Assembly (NCBI GenBank): GCA_965203215.1
Contig: CBDBBY010000001.1
Span: forward strand, 4,588,001-4,652,000
From: CBDBBY01 sp965203215
Lineage (GTDB): Bacteria > Pseudomonadota > Alphaproteobacteria > Rhodobacterales > Rhodobacteraceae
Length of the DNA: 64,000 nt
Direction of reading: 5' to 3'
Shown here: in pieces, positions 44,408-53,695 of the stretch
Layout of the letters: each line of letters starts with the position of its first letter
How positions within the stretch are numbered: position 1 is the stretch's first letter
The notes under the pieces: generated by a model
Databases searched by the model: none
What the model was told of the DNA's origin: nothing
What the model saw: the letters and a program-made list of their open reading frames with translations, nothing else
Made by a program: the position numbers and the translations under genes

Positions 44408-45688
44408 TTAGCGCGAAGCGCGTTCCATCGAACGGGTCATTTCGCTGTTCATCGAGTCAATGGTCGTATCCAGATCCTGGTTGTTGGTCAGATACGCTTC
44501 CAGATGACGCATGAAGATCGATTCCATTTCAGCAAAGTTGCCTGGCGATGGGACTGGGATCGCGGTCTTGGCACTCTCGTAGAAGATCGCCGAGTTGTCT
44601 GGGTACGCTGTCCACTCTTCAGTGGTCGCGAAACGACGCCACGATGGGATCGATACGCCCGAGTCTGCGAGTTCTTTCTGGTAAACTTCACCAGTCAGCT
44701 CCTGAACAAATTCCCAAGCCAGATCAGGGTTCGCCGAAAGCGAAGTTACGCCAACACCGCCGATACCGAAGACCGTCGAGTTCGACTTGTTACGTGGGAA
44801 GTTTGCAACGCCCAGGTTCTCGATGCCAGCAGCACGCAGGCCGTTTACCGGCCAGTGACCCGCGGTCGACATTGCGATCAGGCCTGCGCCCAGCTTGTCG
44901 TCCTGGTAACCAGTCATTTCAAACGCCGCGGTCGAACCGTCAACGTGGATCAGGTCATGCATGAACTGCAGGCTTTCACGGAACTCAGGCTGATTTACGG
45001 TGACTTCAGTCCAGGTGCTGTCCAGGTAACCGGTGTTGTTGGTCAGCAGCCATGGCTGTAGGCCGAAGTTGCCGGCTGGCAGTGCGAAGCCGAAGCGCGA
45101 AGTGTTGCCGTTTTCATCTTTAACGGTCAGCGCTTTTGCAGTTTCACGGAAGTGGTCCCAGGTCCAGTCGTCTGCCGGGTAAGCAATGCCTGCTTCGTCG
45201 AACATATCTTTGTTGTAGTAAACAACGATGTTGTTCCACTCGGTTGGCAGATAGTTCAGCTCACCCGAAACGCGCGAACGCATACCGGCCAGCAGGTTTG
45301 GTTCGATTTCGTCGAATACCGCACCAGCAGCCGGGTTTGCTTCAACCAGAGCGTCCAGGTTCAGCAGAAGGCCTTTGCCTGCAACTTCTTCGAAGCCCTC
45401 GATAGCGGTCGCGAACACGTCGATGTTGTTGCCTGTTGCGATTTCGTTGAAGAACGCGTTCGAGTATTCACCCCAACCGTTGGCAGGCGTACCAAACAGT
45501 GGATTAACGGTGACGTTTGGATAACGCGCGGTAAAACGCTCGATAGCTTTGTCGGTCGACGCGATGATCTGTGGGTTGTCCCACTGCCATACGGTCAGAG
45601 TTGCTTCGATGTCCGCCGGAATATCAGACGCCGTCGCAACAGTTGCGAGCGCTGAAAAGGCAGTAGCCGTGAGTAGTTTAAGTTTCAT
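44408..45688 (-). CDS. ABC transporter sugar-binding protein (family 1)
   Basis: A 426-residue periplasmic binding protein with a signal peptide (MKLKLLTATAFSALATVATA). It has the family 1 pattern: LTVWQWDNPQIIASTDKAIERFTARYPNVTVN, NYLPTEWNNIVVYYNKDMFDEAGI, WTWDHFRETAKALT and GLIAMSTAGHWPV. A strong TAGGAGGG precedes the ATG. It is the ligand-recognition part of the importer whose permeases lie on the other side of the ISAs1 element. The ligand is unknown; neighbours suggest a glycoside or sugar acid. Confidence 0.92.
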   Translation of the reverse strand: MKLKLLTATAFSALATVATASDIPADIEATLTVWQWDNPQIIASTDKAIERFTARYPNVTVNPLFGTPANGWGEYSNAFFNEIATGNNIDVFATAIEGFEEVAGKGLLLNLDALVEANPAAGAVFDEIEPNLLAGMRSRVSGELNYLPTEWNNIVVYYNKDMFDEAGIAYPADDWTWDHFRETAKALTVKDENGNTSRFGFALPAGNFGLQPWLLTNNTGYLDSTWTEVTVNQPEFRESLQFMHDLIHVDGSTAAFEMTGYQDDKLGAGLIAMSTAGHWPVNGLRAAGIENLGVANFPRNKSNSTVFGIGGVGVTSLSANPDLAWEFVQELTGEVYQKELADSGVSIPSWRRFATTEEWTAYPDNSAIFYESAKTAIPVPSPGNFAEMESIFMRHLEAYLTNNQDLDTTIDSMNSEMTRSMERASR

Positions 45689-45719
45689 TTTACCCTCCTA
45701 GTGATGATGCCTATTTTGT

Positions 45720-48347
45720 TTACGAAGGCAGATTGAATCCTTCATCCAACACGCGCAGCGCCCGACCTTCGGTCACGACCGCCAAATCGCCGTCCACGAT
45801 TGATGCGCCTGCCATCTGCAATGCCCCAACGTCTAAAGTTGCATCGCAAATTCTAAGTTCGGTCAGCTCTAGCTTTCCGCCCTCTACCGTGAGTGTCGCT
45901 CCGTCCTTCCCAATCCGTATCGATCCCCACGATTGACCGTTGGACCAGATGGAGCTGTAAGTTCCGTTGTTGCTGGTTACCGGGTTGAAACCCAATGTCT
46001 TTTTGGCAGCGTCGAACTCAAAGCCAGACAGGACAAGCAGCGCAGCATATGACGCCATAGATCGCGCGTAGTTCGACCCACATTCGATTTCGTTCCATGG
46101 ATTCCGATTATCACCCCGGTACCGGTCACGAACCGCCTTAAAGACTTCGTAACCCTTCTCCAGCTCGCCAATCATCATCAACTGGGTGCCGAATGCATAT
46201 TCGAACCCGTGCATGGTTTCTTGCGAATACGGCACCGGAATCCGCGGGCGACGGACATTTTCAGGCCAAGCACACATAATGGTGCCCGCCTCGTCCCCCA
46301 TACCGAACACGCGACACGGGTTTGCGGTGTCACCCAAACGTGGCTTGAAGTTGTACTTGTAGATCGACAGGACAGCTTTTCTGAACTTGTCCTCATCAAA
46401 CACAGGCTCAAGACCGTATAGCGCGCCGTGCCATTCGGCCAGCACTTGGTCGATCTCGCAACCCTCGCCAACCTGGTACTTCACCTCGGCTGTTTCGTCG
46501 GACCAGTACATGCCATAGATGTCGGCATCAAAGATACCCACGTGGCCCCTGGTCGTGTTGTACTCCTTGAGGATGCTTTTATCCTCAAGGTCAATTTGTT
46601 GAATGAAGTACTCGCCATTAAACAGGTTTTCGTTCGTCCACTTCCGACCGCGTTCATAGATGTCTCGATAGAGCTTTGCCGATTCGGGCTCGCCCATGGC
46701 TTCCGCCATTTCGGCGCCTGCCAGCAGAGCGGCCAGATAGAAGCCGTTCAACCAACTGTTGGGGCCAAACAGCTCCATATCAAGCGTGTGGTGCTGGCGG
46801 CCCGTCATGACGCCGGTCTGGTCAGGATCCCAATTGTCGTAGTTTTCAGGGTGCCATGCATATTCCAGAGCCGCTTTGGTGGCTGGCCAAATCTGTTTCA
46901 GCCACTCCACTTCGCCAAAGAGCTTGTAGTCGCGATAGGTTTTAAGGACGCTGCCCATTTGCCCGTCGACGCAGGGGCGGGCCAACCCGGTTCCGATACC
47001 CAAAGGCAGCTTCAAGCGGAATGCCATGCCGCCGCTGTCGGGCACCTGATTATAGGTGTAGTCCGCCTCGCGCATCGAGCGCTCCAGATCCGGGAAAAGG
47101 AACGGCAGAACCTGCTGATAATTCCAGACATGGGTGCAAGACCCCTCGCAGCACCCTTCGTTCGGGTGACACCCTTCCCAACCGTAGAACGTGCCATCCT
47201 GCAGACGCATCGTTGTGGCCGTTTTGATGATCGAGAGGTTCGCCGAAATCGCGTCGACAACTTCCACAGGTGCAGACGTGCCGACCAGCAGTTCTTTCAA
47301 ACGCTTGGTGCGATCAATAGCGTAGTCCCATTTTTCAAAGGCTTCTTGCGCGACGTTTTCTGCGCTCGACCATTCGGACGCGTAGTAATTGGTCCAAACT
47401 TCAGGAACCGGCTTGGGCTCTTCCAGCAGTTCAGACTGGCCTTCCCAATACTTCGTCGCGTTGGGTACAAACCACGAAATGATGTAGCGGATGCGCTTGG
47501 ATTCACCCGGCAGAAGCGTCATGTGGCTGGCAGAAACGCCGTGTTCAGAATTGCTGAGCGGCATGTCGACTGCTTTTTCGCCGTCAACGCCATAAAAACG
47601 GTCTTTCAGTTTTCCTGGCGCGGAAATGTCCTGCCAATAGACCTCCATCGTATCGAACCAACTGCCGCGGAAGGTGTTGCGTTGATAGCTGGTGTCGGCA
47701 TGGTCTGTGGCCATACAAACCTCGCCGTAATCAACAGATGTTTTCTTGCAGGCGGCGCGCCCTGTCAGGCTGCTCAACTCGCCGGTTTTGGCTTCGACGA
47801 CCGCGTCGTCGAAAGGAAACCCGATGCAGCCGTAGATCGAGTAATCAAGCGCTTCTTCACTGTCGTTTGTGATCTCTATTTCGAAATGTGCCGCTGGCAT
47901 GGACGACAGGCGAGAATCCAATGGGACAAACGGCGAAAACGCTTCCATCTTCACCTGACCTGGGAAACGCTTGTCGTCAAAGCACAGTTCGGCGACCGGA
48001 TAAGGCCCCTTGAGCGAGGCTTCCTCAAACCAAGGAAACCCGGCCATTGTTTCGCGCTGTGGACCGAAACCGAAGGTGTTGTAAGGCGTGCCCTGCAACT
48101 CACCGGCCGCATTGCCTTTGTACTCACCATTGAGCAGGCGGATATCAACCAGCTGGTCGCCACGCATCGCCTTGATGGCAAAATGCGTGAACCCGTTCCG
48201 GCTGCCCTTCGCAGGGCGGTTGTGGATTTCCCAATCCTTCAATCTGCCATCTGCGCCGATTCCGATCGAACCAGCTCCGATGCCGCCCAATGGGAATGAA
48301 GTATACCGCGTCGCGTCGCCTTCGTAGGTAAAATAGTCTTTGGTCAT
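45720..48347 (-). CDS. GH116-family glycosidase (GBA2-like)
   Basis: An 875-residue protein related to the bile-acid beta-glucosidase/non-lysosomal glucosylceramidase family. The N-terminal domain has TSFPLGGIGAGSIGIGADGR, typical of the GBA2 N-domain. The catalytic (alpha/alpha)6 part has EGCHPNEGCCEGSCTHVWNYQ, ARPCVDGQMGSVLKTYRDY, TGRQHHTLDMELFGPNSW (with a candidate acid/base Asp), and GCEIDQVLAEWHGALYGLE. No signal peptide is present, so it acts in the cytoplasm on an imported glycoside. ATG 48347 begins MTKDYFTYEG. Known GH116 enzymes cleave beta-glucosides, xylosides or N-acetylglucosaminides; the specificity here is open. Confidence 0.87.
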   Translation of the reverse strand: MTKDYFTYEGDATRYTSFPLGGIGAGSIGIGADGRLKDWEIHNRPAKGSRNGFTHFAIKAMRGDQLVDIRLLNGEYKGNAAGELQGTPYNTFGFGPQRETMAGFPWFEEASLKGPYPVAELCFDDKRFPGQVKMEAFSPFVPLDSRLSSMPAAHFEIEITNDSEEALDYSIYGCIGFPFDDAVVEAKTGELSSLTGRAACKKTSVDYGEVCMATDHADTSYQRNTFRGSWFDTMEVYWQDISAPGKLKDRFYGVDGEKAVDMPLSNSEHGVSASHMTLLPGESKRIRYIISWFVPNATKYWEGQSELLEEPKPVPEVWTNYYASEWSSAENVAQEAFEKWDYAIDRTKRLKELLVGTSAPVEVVDAISANLSIIKTATTMRLQDGTFYGWEGCHPNEGCCEGSCTHVWNYQQVLPFLFPDLERSMREADYTYNQVPDSGGMAFRLKLPLGIGTGLARPCVDGQMGSVLKTYRDYKLFGEVEWLKQIWPATKAALEYAWHPENYDNWDPDQTGVMTGRQHHTLDMELFGPNSWLNGFYLAALLAGAEMAEAMGEPESAKLYRDIYERGRKWTNENLFNGEYFIQQIDLEDKSILKEYNTTRGHVGIFDADIYGMYWSDETAEVKYQVGEGCEIDQVLAEWHGALYGLEPVFDEDKFRKAVLSIYKYNFKPRLGDTANPCRVFGMGDEAGTIMCAWPENVRRPRIPVPYSQETMHGFEYAFGTQLMMIGELEKGYEVFKAVRDRYRGDNRNPWNEIECGSNYARSMASYAALLVLSGFEFDAAKKTLGFNPVTSNNGTYSSIWSNGQSWGSIRIGKDGATLTVEGGKLELTELRICDATLDVGALQMAGASIVDGDLAVVTEGRALRVLDEGFNLPS

Positions 48348-48361
48348 TTCTTTTTTTCCAC

Positions 48362-49942
48362 TCACATAACCGCACCGACTTGCCACGGTACGAACTCATG
48401 GTCTCCCAAACCTTGTGCTTCGGATTTGCTGGATGTGCCGGAGGCAACATCAAGGATTTTCAAATAAATCTCAGTGCCCAACTCTTCGATGGTCTTGCCC
48501 TGTGACACGATTGTGCCCGCATTGACGTCGATGTCCTCTTCCTGCCGCACCCATAGCGCATCGTTCGAGCTGACTTTGATGGTTGGCGCAGGCTTTGAGC
48601 CAAATGCAGACCCTCGGCCTGTGGTGAACGCAACCATGTTACACCCAGACGCGATCTGACCGGTGATTGATGCCGGATCATATCCGGGGCTGTCCATGAA
48701 ACTGAATCCAGGGGCCTTGATCTTCTCGCCATACCGGTACGTGGCTTGAAAAGGGGCGGTTCCCCCTTTGGCTACGGCCCCAAGAGACTTTTCTAGGATC
48801 GTCGTTAAACCACCCCGCTTGTTTCCCGGCGACGGGTTGTTATCCATCGAACCGTCGTTGATTTTGGTATAGTGCTCCCACCAAGACAGGAGCTTGATCA
48901 GATTATTTGCCGCAGCTTGATTGGTCGCTCGGCTGGTCAGAAGATGCTGGGCGCCGTAAACCTCTGGCGTCTCAGCCAACAGGGTAGATCCGCCCGCCGC
49001 CGCGATGAGGTCAGATGCGTAGCCCAATGCCGGATTTGCGGTGATGCCTGACCATCCATCCGATCCACCGCACTGCAACGCCACGGCCAGCTTCGAAACA
49101 TGGCATTCCGTCCGTTTCGCCCCGTTGGCATCAGGCAACATCGAGCGGACAATTTCAACGCCAGCCTCGACTGTTTTGCGAAGACCACCGGAATTCTGAA
49201 TGTTCAAGACTTGAACAGTTGGGCCTTGCTGCAAGCCGTAGGCCTCTAGCAAGAAGTCGATTTGATTGACCTCGCAGCCAAGCCCAACAAACAAGACGCC
49301 GCCGACGTTAGGATTGGTGGCATAGCCCCACAAGACACGCTGCAAGTTAGCAAATCCGTCAGCATTCGTCGCAAGTCCACAACCCGTACCGTGAGAAAAG
49401 GCGGCCACACCGTCAACATTGGGGTATTCTTGTGCGATTTGATCATCATAGAAGGCGGCAGCAATCATATGCGCAGCTGTTGCTGAACAATTTACGGACG
49501 TTAAAACTGCAATGAAGTTTCGCGTACCAGTTGCACCATTCTTTCGCTGATAACCCTGAAACGTAGTGGGCAACCCCTCTGGGAGCTCGATCATGTGCTG
49601 TACGCTTCCCACGTCTGCCTCAACATCCACTGACCTAAATTCCAGATTGTGCGAATGTACGTGTTGGCCTGGGTGGATGTCCTCGGTCGCGTAGCCAATG
49701 ATCTGCCCGTACTTGATAACTGCGCTGCCTGTAGGGATCTCGCTGGTCGCCATTTTGTGTGCTGGAGGGATGTCATCCTTGACCGCGCAGTTTGAAACAG
49801 TGGCACCTGCTTCAGTTGCGCTTGTGAGAACAACGACATTGTCGTGCTCATTGAGGCGTACAAAGTTTACATCTTTAATCGTCGTCAAGATGAATTGCCC
49901 TTCAGGTATTGTTTGAATCTTCAATGAAGAAGCGGTACCCAA
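48362..49942 (-). CDS. UxaA-family dehydratase (altronate/galactarate type)
   Basis: The 526-residue protein joins an N-terminal SAF domain (about residues 10-95, VRLNEHDNVVVLTSATEAG, IKYGQIIGYATEDIHPGQHVHSHNL) to the UxaA catalytic domain (GTRNFIAVLTSVNCSATAAHM, FSHGTGCGLATNADG, VLFVGLGCEVNQID, LALQCGGSDGWSGITANPALG-like region, CNMVAFTTGRGSAFG). Such enzymes dehydrate aldonic or aldaric acids such as altronate, galactarate or sulfolactate. It is the first gene of the leftward operon with the glycosidase and ABC genes. The TTG at 49942 is the ORF limit; a TTG at 49924 (LKIQTIPEGQ) may be the true start. Confidence 0.87.
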   Translation of the reverse strand: MGTASSLKIQTIPEGQFILTTIKDVNFVRLNEHDNVVVLTSATEAGATVSNCAVKDDIPPAHKMATSEIPTGSAVIKYGQIIGYATEDIHPGQHVHSHNLEFRSVDVEADVGSVQHMIELPEGLPTTFQGYQRKNGATGTRNFIAVLTSVNCSATAAHMIAAAFYDDQIAQEYPNVDGVAAFSHGTGCGLATNADGFANLQRVLWGYATNPNVGGVLFVGLGCEVNQIDFLLEAYGLQQGPTVQVLNIQNSGGLRKTVEAGVEIVRSMLPDANGAKRTECHVSKLAVALQCGGSDGWSGITANPALGYASDLIAAAGGSTLLAETPEVYGAQHLLTSRATNQAAANNLIKLLSWWEHYTKINDGSMDNNPSPGNKRGGLTTILEKSLGAVAKGGTAPFQATYRYGEKIKAPGFSFMDSPGYDPASITGQIASGCNMVAFTTGRGSAFGSKPAPTIKVSSNDALWVRQEEDIDVNAGTIVSQGKTIEELGTEIYLKILDVASGTSSKSEAQGLGDHEFVPWQVGAVM

Positions 49943-50304
49943 TCAAAATCGAAGAAAAAGTTGGGGAGAAAACGCTTTCCAAGATTTCTAGCCCTTCAGC
50001 CAAATCATCACGGGGAGGGGTGAGCGTTGGCCTTCCAAGCAATGATGCACGGCTTCTTGCCAAGTGAGAGCTTGAGTACAATAAAATCCAACTTTGGAGT
50101 GCTTTTACCGCTTCGACCGTCCGCGCGCGACCAAGGATTCGCGCTGCAGCGGGTCGATCATCATTCCAATGCTCCGAACACTTAAGGAGCGTCATTGTCA
50201 GTTTCTATCCTCAGACCCAGACACAAGATCGAGAATCTTTCGCGAGTCTCAATCTTTGTATGTCAAAATATTTTTTGTATGTAAAGTCTTTTTGCATGGA
50301 ATCG
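49943..50304. other. Regulatory region between the sugar-acid operon and IS copy A
   Basis: About 360 bases before the first gene of the leftward operon. It should contain that promoter and the IclR binding site. A - strand open frame (49902-50195) overlaps the UxaA start and shows no known domain, so it is not called. The IS3-type copy A separates this region from the regulator gene. Confidence 0.5.
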
Positions 50305-50374
50305 TGAATCGCCCCGGGCTTTCCGGAGAGCAATCGGCTAAACGAACGAGCCGGAGACTCGAAGGAGAGATTTC

Positions 50375-50527
50375 GTGCCGGATAGAACGCACAGCCCGAG
50401 GCAACCGGACGAGCTCCGCGCGTGCGGAGTTCGGCTGTTCAAGGAGTTGCGCACCGCCAACGAGATCCTGAAGAAAGCGTCGGCCTGTTTTGCCCAGGCC
50501 GAGCTCGACCGCCCGTTCCGCAGATGA
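50375..50527 (+). pseudogene. IS3 orfA remnant (C-terminal half)
   Basis: Fifty residues remain: RLFKELRTANEILKKASACF and AQAELDRPFRR, the leucine-zipper end typical of IS3 orfA. The helix-turn-helix N-terminus is missing. The same shortened form occurs in copy B, so the loss predates the duplication. Confidence 0.8.
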
Positions 50528-51307
50528 TCGCTTTCATCGAGAAGCGTCGCGAGGCTGCGGAGTCGAGCCGGTCCGCGTTTTGCGGCGACCTATTATGCGC
50601 ATGCCGCCGTCGCCCGCGACCCCGGAAAAGCGTCCGACCGGCCCAAAAAGGACGCCGAAACCCTCAAGACGGTCCGAAACATCCACGATGAAAGCGGAGG
50701 GCGCAAGGTCTGGCGACAATTTCGGCGGAAGGAGGGTGGTCCCGCCCGAAAGCCCCTCCGGCTCCTGCCCACTTCAGAACACCACTCCTCGCCGGGGCCC
50801 CTTTTGAATCCCTAAATGGGGCCATGATTAGATGCCTATAGACATCCGGCCCGGCCATGCCCCAAAGACAAGGTCAACCGCCAGTTCAAGGCCGATGCCC
50901 CGATCAGGCTCGCCGACTTAACCTACGTGCACACTGCTACGGGAATGACCGCCGCCGCTTCCGTCGTCGACGTCTTCACCCGGAAGATCGTCGGGTCGCG
51001 CGCTCCGACCTCGATGACGACCAGCTTCGTCCTCGACGCCCTCAACCAGGCCATCTGCCAATGGCGTTCCGCGATGGGCTCTTTGACCCACCACTCGGAC
51101 CGCGCCATGCATTGTCTGTCCATCCGATACGCCGAGCGGCTCGCCGTCGCCGGCATCGACATGTCGGTCGGAAGCGCCGGGGACACCTACGACAACGCTC
51201 TGGCTGAAACCGTCATCGGACTGTTCAAGACCGAAGTCGTCAAGCATCCCGACCCGTGGAAAACTAAAGGCAAACTCGAATGGGAAACCATGAAATGGGT
51301 GCATTGA
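50525..51307 (+). pseudogene. IS3 orfB (integrase-type transposase), frameshifted
   Basis: The beginning (MIAFIEKRREA) shifts frame, so that the YYAHAAVARD, KTVRNIHDESGGRKVWRQF region reads in another frame. From about 50870 the integrase core is open: RLADLTYVHTATGMTAAASVVDVF, HHSDRAMHCLSIRYAERLA and GDTYDNALAETVIGLFK, giving the DDE triad. It ends at 51307. This is the IS3 subgroup pattern. Confidence 0.85.
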
Positions 51308-51520
51308 TGCAACAAGGACAGATTGCATGGCGTGATCGGCTAGCAGACCCCGAACGAAAAGGAGGACGCATTCTGCCGGCAAAACTACGAGCTTGAAAAA
51401 GCAGTCTGAATGTTGAACAAAACATCCTCCGGAACCCCCGGGGCGATTCAGAAAGTCTTTTTTGTCGGTTTACTTTGCTCGACAAATGAACTCTCAATTG
51501 AAAAAGCAAAGGGAAACGAA

Positions 51521-52336
51521 ATGGCGAAAGCTAGCGACAAGGCAACGAAGTACAGTGCTCCCGCACTGGACAAGGGTTTAGACATTATTGAATTGCTCTC
51601 TCTGTCCGAAGACGAGCTTCTGTTAAAGGACATTGCTGAACGGCTCGGACGGTCGCCCAACGAAATCTTCAGAATGGTGATGACATTGGTCGAGAGAGGC
51701 TATGTCAGTCGCTCACGTTCTAATGATCGATATTCTCTTTCGCTTAAGCTCTACGCAACAGCTCTGAGGCGTCCGCTTCTCAACCGATTTTTGCAGCACG
51801 CAATACCACAAATGAGGGAGCTGACACTCGCATCCTGGCAGTCTTGCCACATTGCAATGGAAGACAACGGGGACATTGTCGTGGTTGCGTCGGTAACTGC
51901 ACCAGGCAACTGGGGATTGGCATTGCGAACTGGCTCTGTCATCGGATTGCATAATACAGGATCGGGAAGGGTTTTGGCAGCGTTTCGAGATCCCAATGAT
52001 CTTGAATTGTTAATCAAATCACATCGATTGGCTGAAGGCGAACCAAAATTTAGTGCGAAAGACTTGACCGATAGATTACCAGCGATACGAGAACGCGGAT
52101 ACGAGATTGCAGGTTCCGACACAACGGTTGGCGTAACAAACCTTGCCTTTCCCGTTTTTGACTCCTTTGGAAACGCCGCCGCTACCGTCAACTGTCCATT
52201 TGTAAAAAGGAAAGACGATATCGAAGTTCCAAGCCGCGGCGAAGTAGTCAAAATGTATGCGAAGTTCGCCGAGGATTTGAGCAAATATTTTCACGGTGAA
52301 CGAAATTCAAAAACTAGGGATGGCTTATTGCTTTGA
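51521..52336 (+). CDS. IclR-family transcriptional regulator
   Basis: The 271-residue regulator has an N-terminal winged helix (ALDKGLDIIELLSLSEDELLLKDIAERLGRSPNEIFRMVMTLVERGYVSR) and a C-terminal effector-binding domain. IclR proteins often control sugar-acid and aromatic catabolism. It is the natural candidate to regulate the leftward UxaA/GH116/ABC operon, with which it was presumably divergent before IS copy A entered. ATG 51521 is chosen; the ORF extends upstream into the element to 51410, so the element supplies its upstream sequence. Confidence 0.9.
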   Translation: MAKASDKATKYSAPALDKGLDIIELLSLSEDELLLKDIAERLGRSPNEIFRMVMTLVERGYVSRSRSNDRYSLSLKLYATALRRPLLNRFLQHAIPQMRELTLASWQSCHIAMEDNGDIVVVASVTAPGNWGLALRTGSVIGLHNTGSGRVLAAFRDPNDLELLIKSHRLAEGEPKFSAKDLTDRLPAIRERGYEIAGSDTTVGVTNLAFPVFDSFGNAAATVNCPFVKRKDDIEVPSRGEVVKMYAKFAEDLSKYFHGERNSKTRDGLLL

Positions 52337-53047
52337 GTCCGCAGCCACATGATGTTGATTCTCGCAGGAGCATGGCTTTCGGCTCGAAAATTCGGTCCGA
52401 ATTGATCGGAGTTTGACCGTTTCGCCCGGATTTCGGCGCGAATTCGAAGGATCCGCTGCCCCGCGCCAAGGCGCAATCGCATCAATGGGTGAACTCAGGC
52501 AGCGCCGAACGAACAAAATTTAGACTCAGCGGACTTAAGTAAACAAGACATTGCCTTGAATTGCAAGAGGTGCAGTTTCTGACTTTTGATAAAAATGTGC
52601 TTGGCTCAATTCAACCAATTCACGCCCTAAAATTTTTCTACTATGCCTTTCAAGATAAAGATAAAAAAATGACTTATTCACCTTCGGAGGATCAATACTG
52701 TAGGGTTTCAGAAAAAAGGCGACGTAGTTTTTACTGCTGTTAGATTTTTAGCTGCTGCCGAGGGGTGCTTGAGTGGCTCTAAGTTTTAACCTGTCATAAT
52801 CCGCTTGCGAGATCGCGGTGCTGGTTTCACTTGGCATTCCAGTCCCGGCGTCTCGTTGCTTTGGCGTAGTAGAAGCCTTTGGGATAGCAGGTATCGAAAG
52901 TTTTGATTGCTCCACAAGCTTTGAAAGTTTTGATTTTGGCGTTACATTCTTTTTTCCTTTAGACGCGTGTCTAGAGCATTTGCAATAAAGCTTGCTGTAT
53001 TCACAAAGAGCTTGATGTCATCAAAGGCTTGCTCAGAACTGGTACTC
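52337..53047. other. AT-rich stretch with coding relics
   Basis: About 700 bases without a confident gene. On the - strand two coding-like pieces are visible: one truncated by IS copy B and ending in SFIANALDTRLKEKRM at a stop at 52942-52944, and one running to a stop at 52748 (ISQADYDRLKLRATQAPLGSS) with no start codon. A 60-codon + frame at 52561 has no known motif. These look like leftovers of an older gene cluster. Confidence 0.4.
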
Positions 53048-53612
53048 TGAATTGCCCCGGGTTTTCCGGAGAATGTTTTGTTCAACATTCAGGCTGCTTT
53101 TTCAAGCTCGTTGGTTTGCTGGCGGAACGCATTCTGCTTTTCATTCGGGGTTTGGCAGCCGGTCGTACCATGCAATCTGTCCTTGTTGCATCAATGCACC
53201 TATTTCATGGTGTCCCGTTCTGCTTTCATCGTGGATGTTTCGGACCGTCTTGAGGGTTTCGGCGTCCTTTTTGGGCCGGTCGGACGCTTTTCCGGGGTCG
53301 CGGGCGACGGCGGCATGCGCATAATAGGTCGCCGCAAAACGCGGACCGGCTCGACTCCGCAGCCTCGCGACGCTTCTCGATGAAAGCGATCATCTGCGGA
53401 ACGGGCGGTCGAGCTCGGCCTGGGCAAAACAGGCCGACGCTTTCTTCAGGATCTCGTTGGCGGTGCGCAACTCCTTGAACAGCCGAACTCCGCACGCGCG
53501 GAGCTCGTCCGGTTGCCTCGGGCTGTGCGTTCTATCCGGCACGAAATCTCTCCTTTGAGCCTCCGGCTCGTTCGTTGGGCCGATTACTCTCCAAAACCCC
53601 CGGGGCGATTCA
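53048..53612 (-). mobile_element. IS3-family element, copy B, internal deletion (565 bp)
   Basis: The same ends as copy A (cccccggggcgattca at 53612; tgaattgccccggg at 53048), in reverse orientation. The orfA remnant and the orfB 5' part match copy A over about 330 bases without a difference that I can see. The integrase core is missing: the sequence jumps from the orfB 5' region (near 53235) to the 3' terminus. It is therefore a non-autonomous derivative. Its right end lies 84 bases before the MoxR-type gene start. Confidence 0.87.
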
Positions 53613-53695
53613 TCATGAGACACCGCCAAACAGGAGTCGCTTGACCACCGGCCAGCTCCGTGTTGCAAAGGCGGCTGTTCCGCGAGGAGTTCCAA

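Larger units (their letters stand above)
50305..51450 (+). mobile_element. IS3-family element, copy A, defective (1146 bp)
   Basis: The terminal inverted repeats start tgaatcgccccggg at 50305 and end with the inverse cccccggggcgattca at 51450. Inside are a shortened orfA and an orfB broken by frameshifts, so it cannot transpose by itself. A second, internally deleted copy lies inverted at 53.0-53.6 kb. Copy A sits in the divergent region upstream of the IclR gene. Confidence 0.88.

Noticed and set aside
46428..48299. A 623-codon + strand frame
   Set aside because: It is antisense to the GH116-like gene and has no recognisable motif.
50283..51462. The sequence aaagtcttttt on both sides of IS3 copy A as a target duplication
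   Set aside because: The left copy is about 11 bases away from the inverted repeat, and the T-rich string is simple. A real duplication should adjoin the ends.
27631..53612. Phage-type integrase or attachment site pair for a single genomic island
   Set aside because: No integrase gene and no duplicate of the tRNA-Cys 3' end were found by eye, so a single integrative event is not supported.
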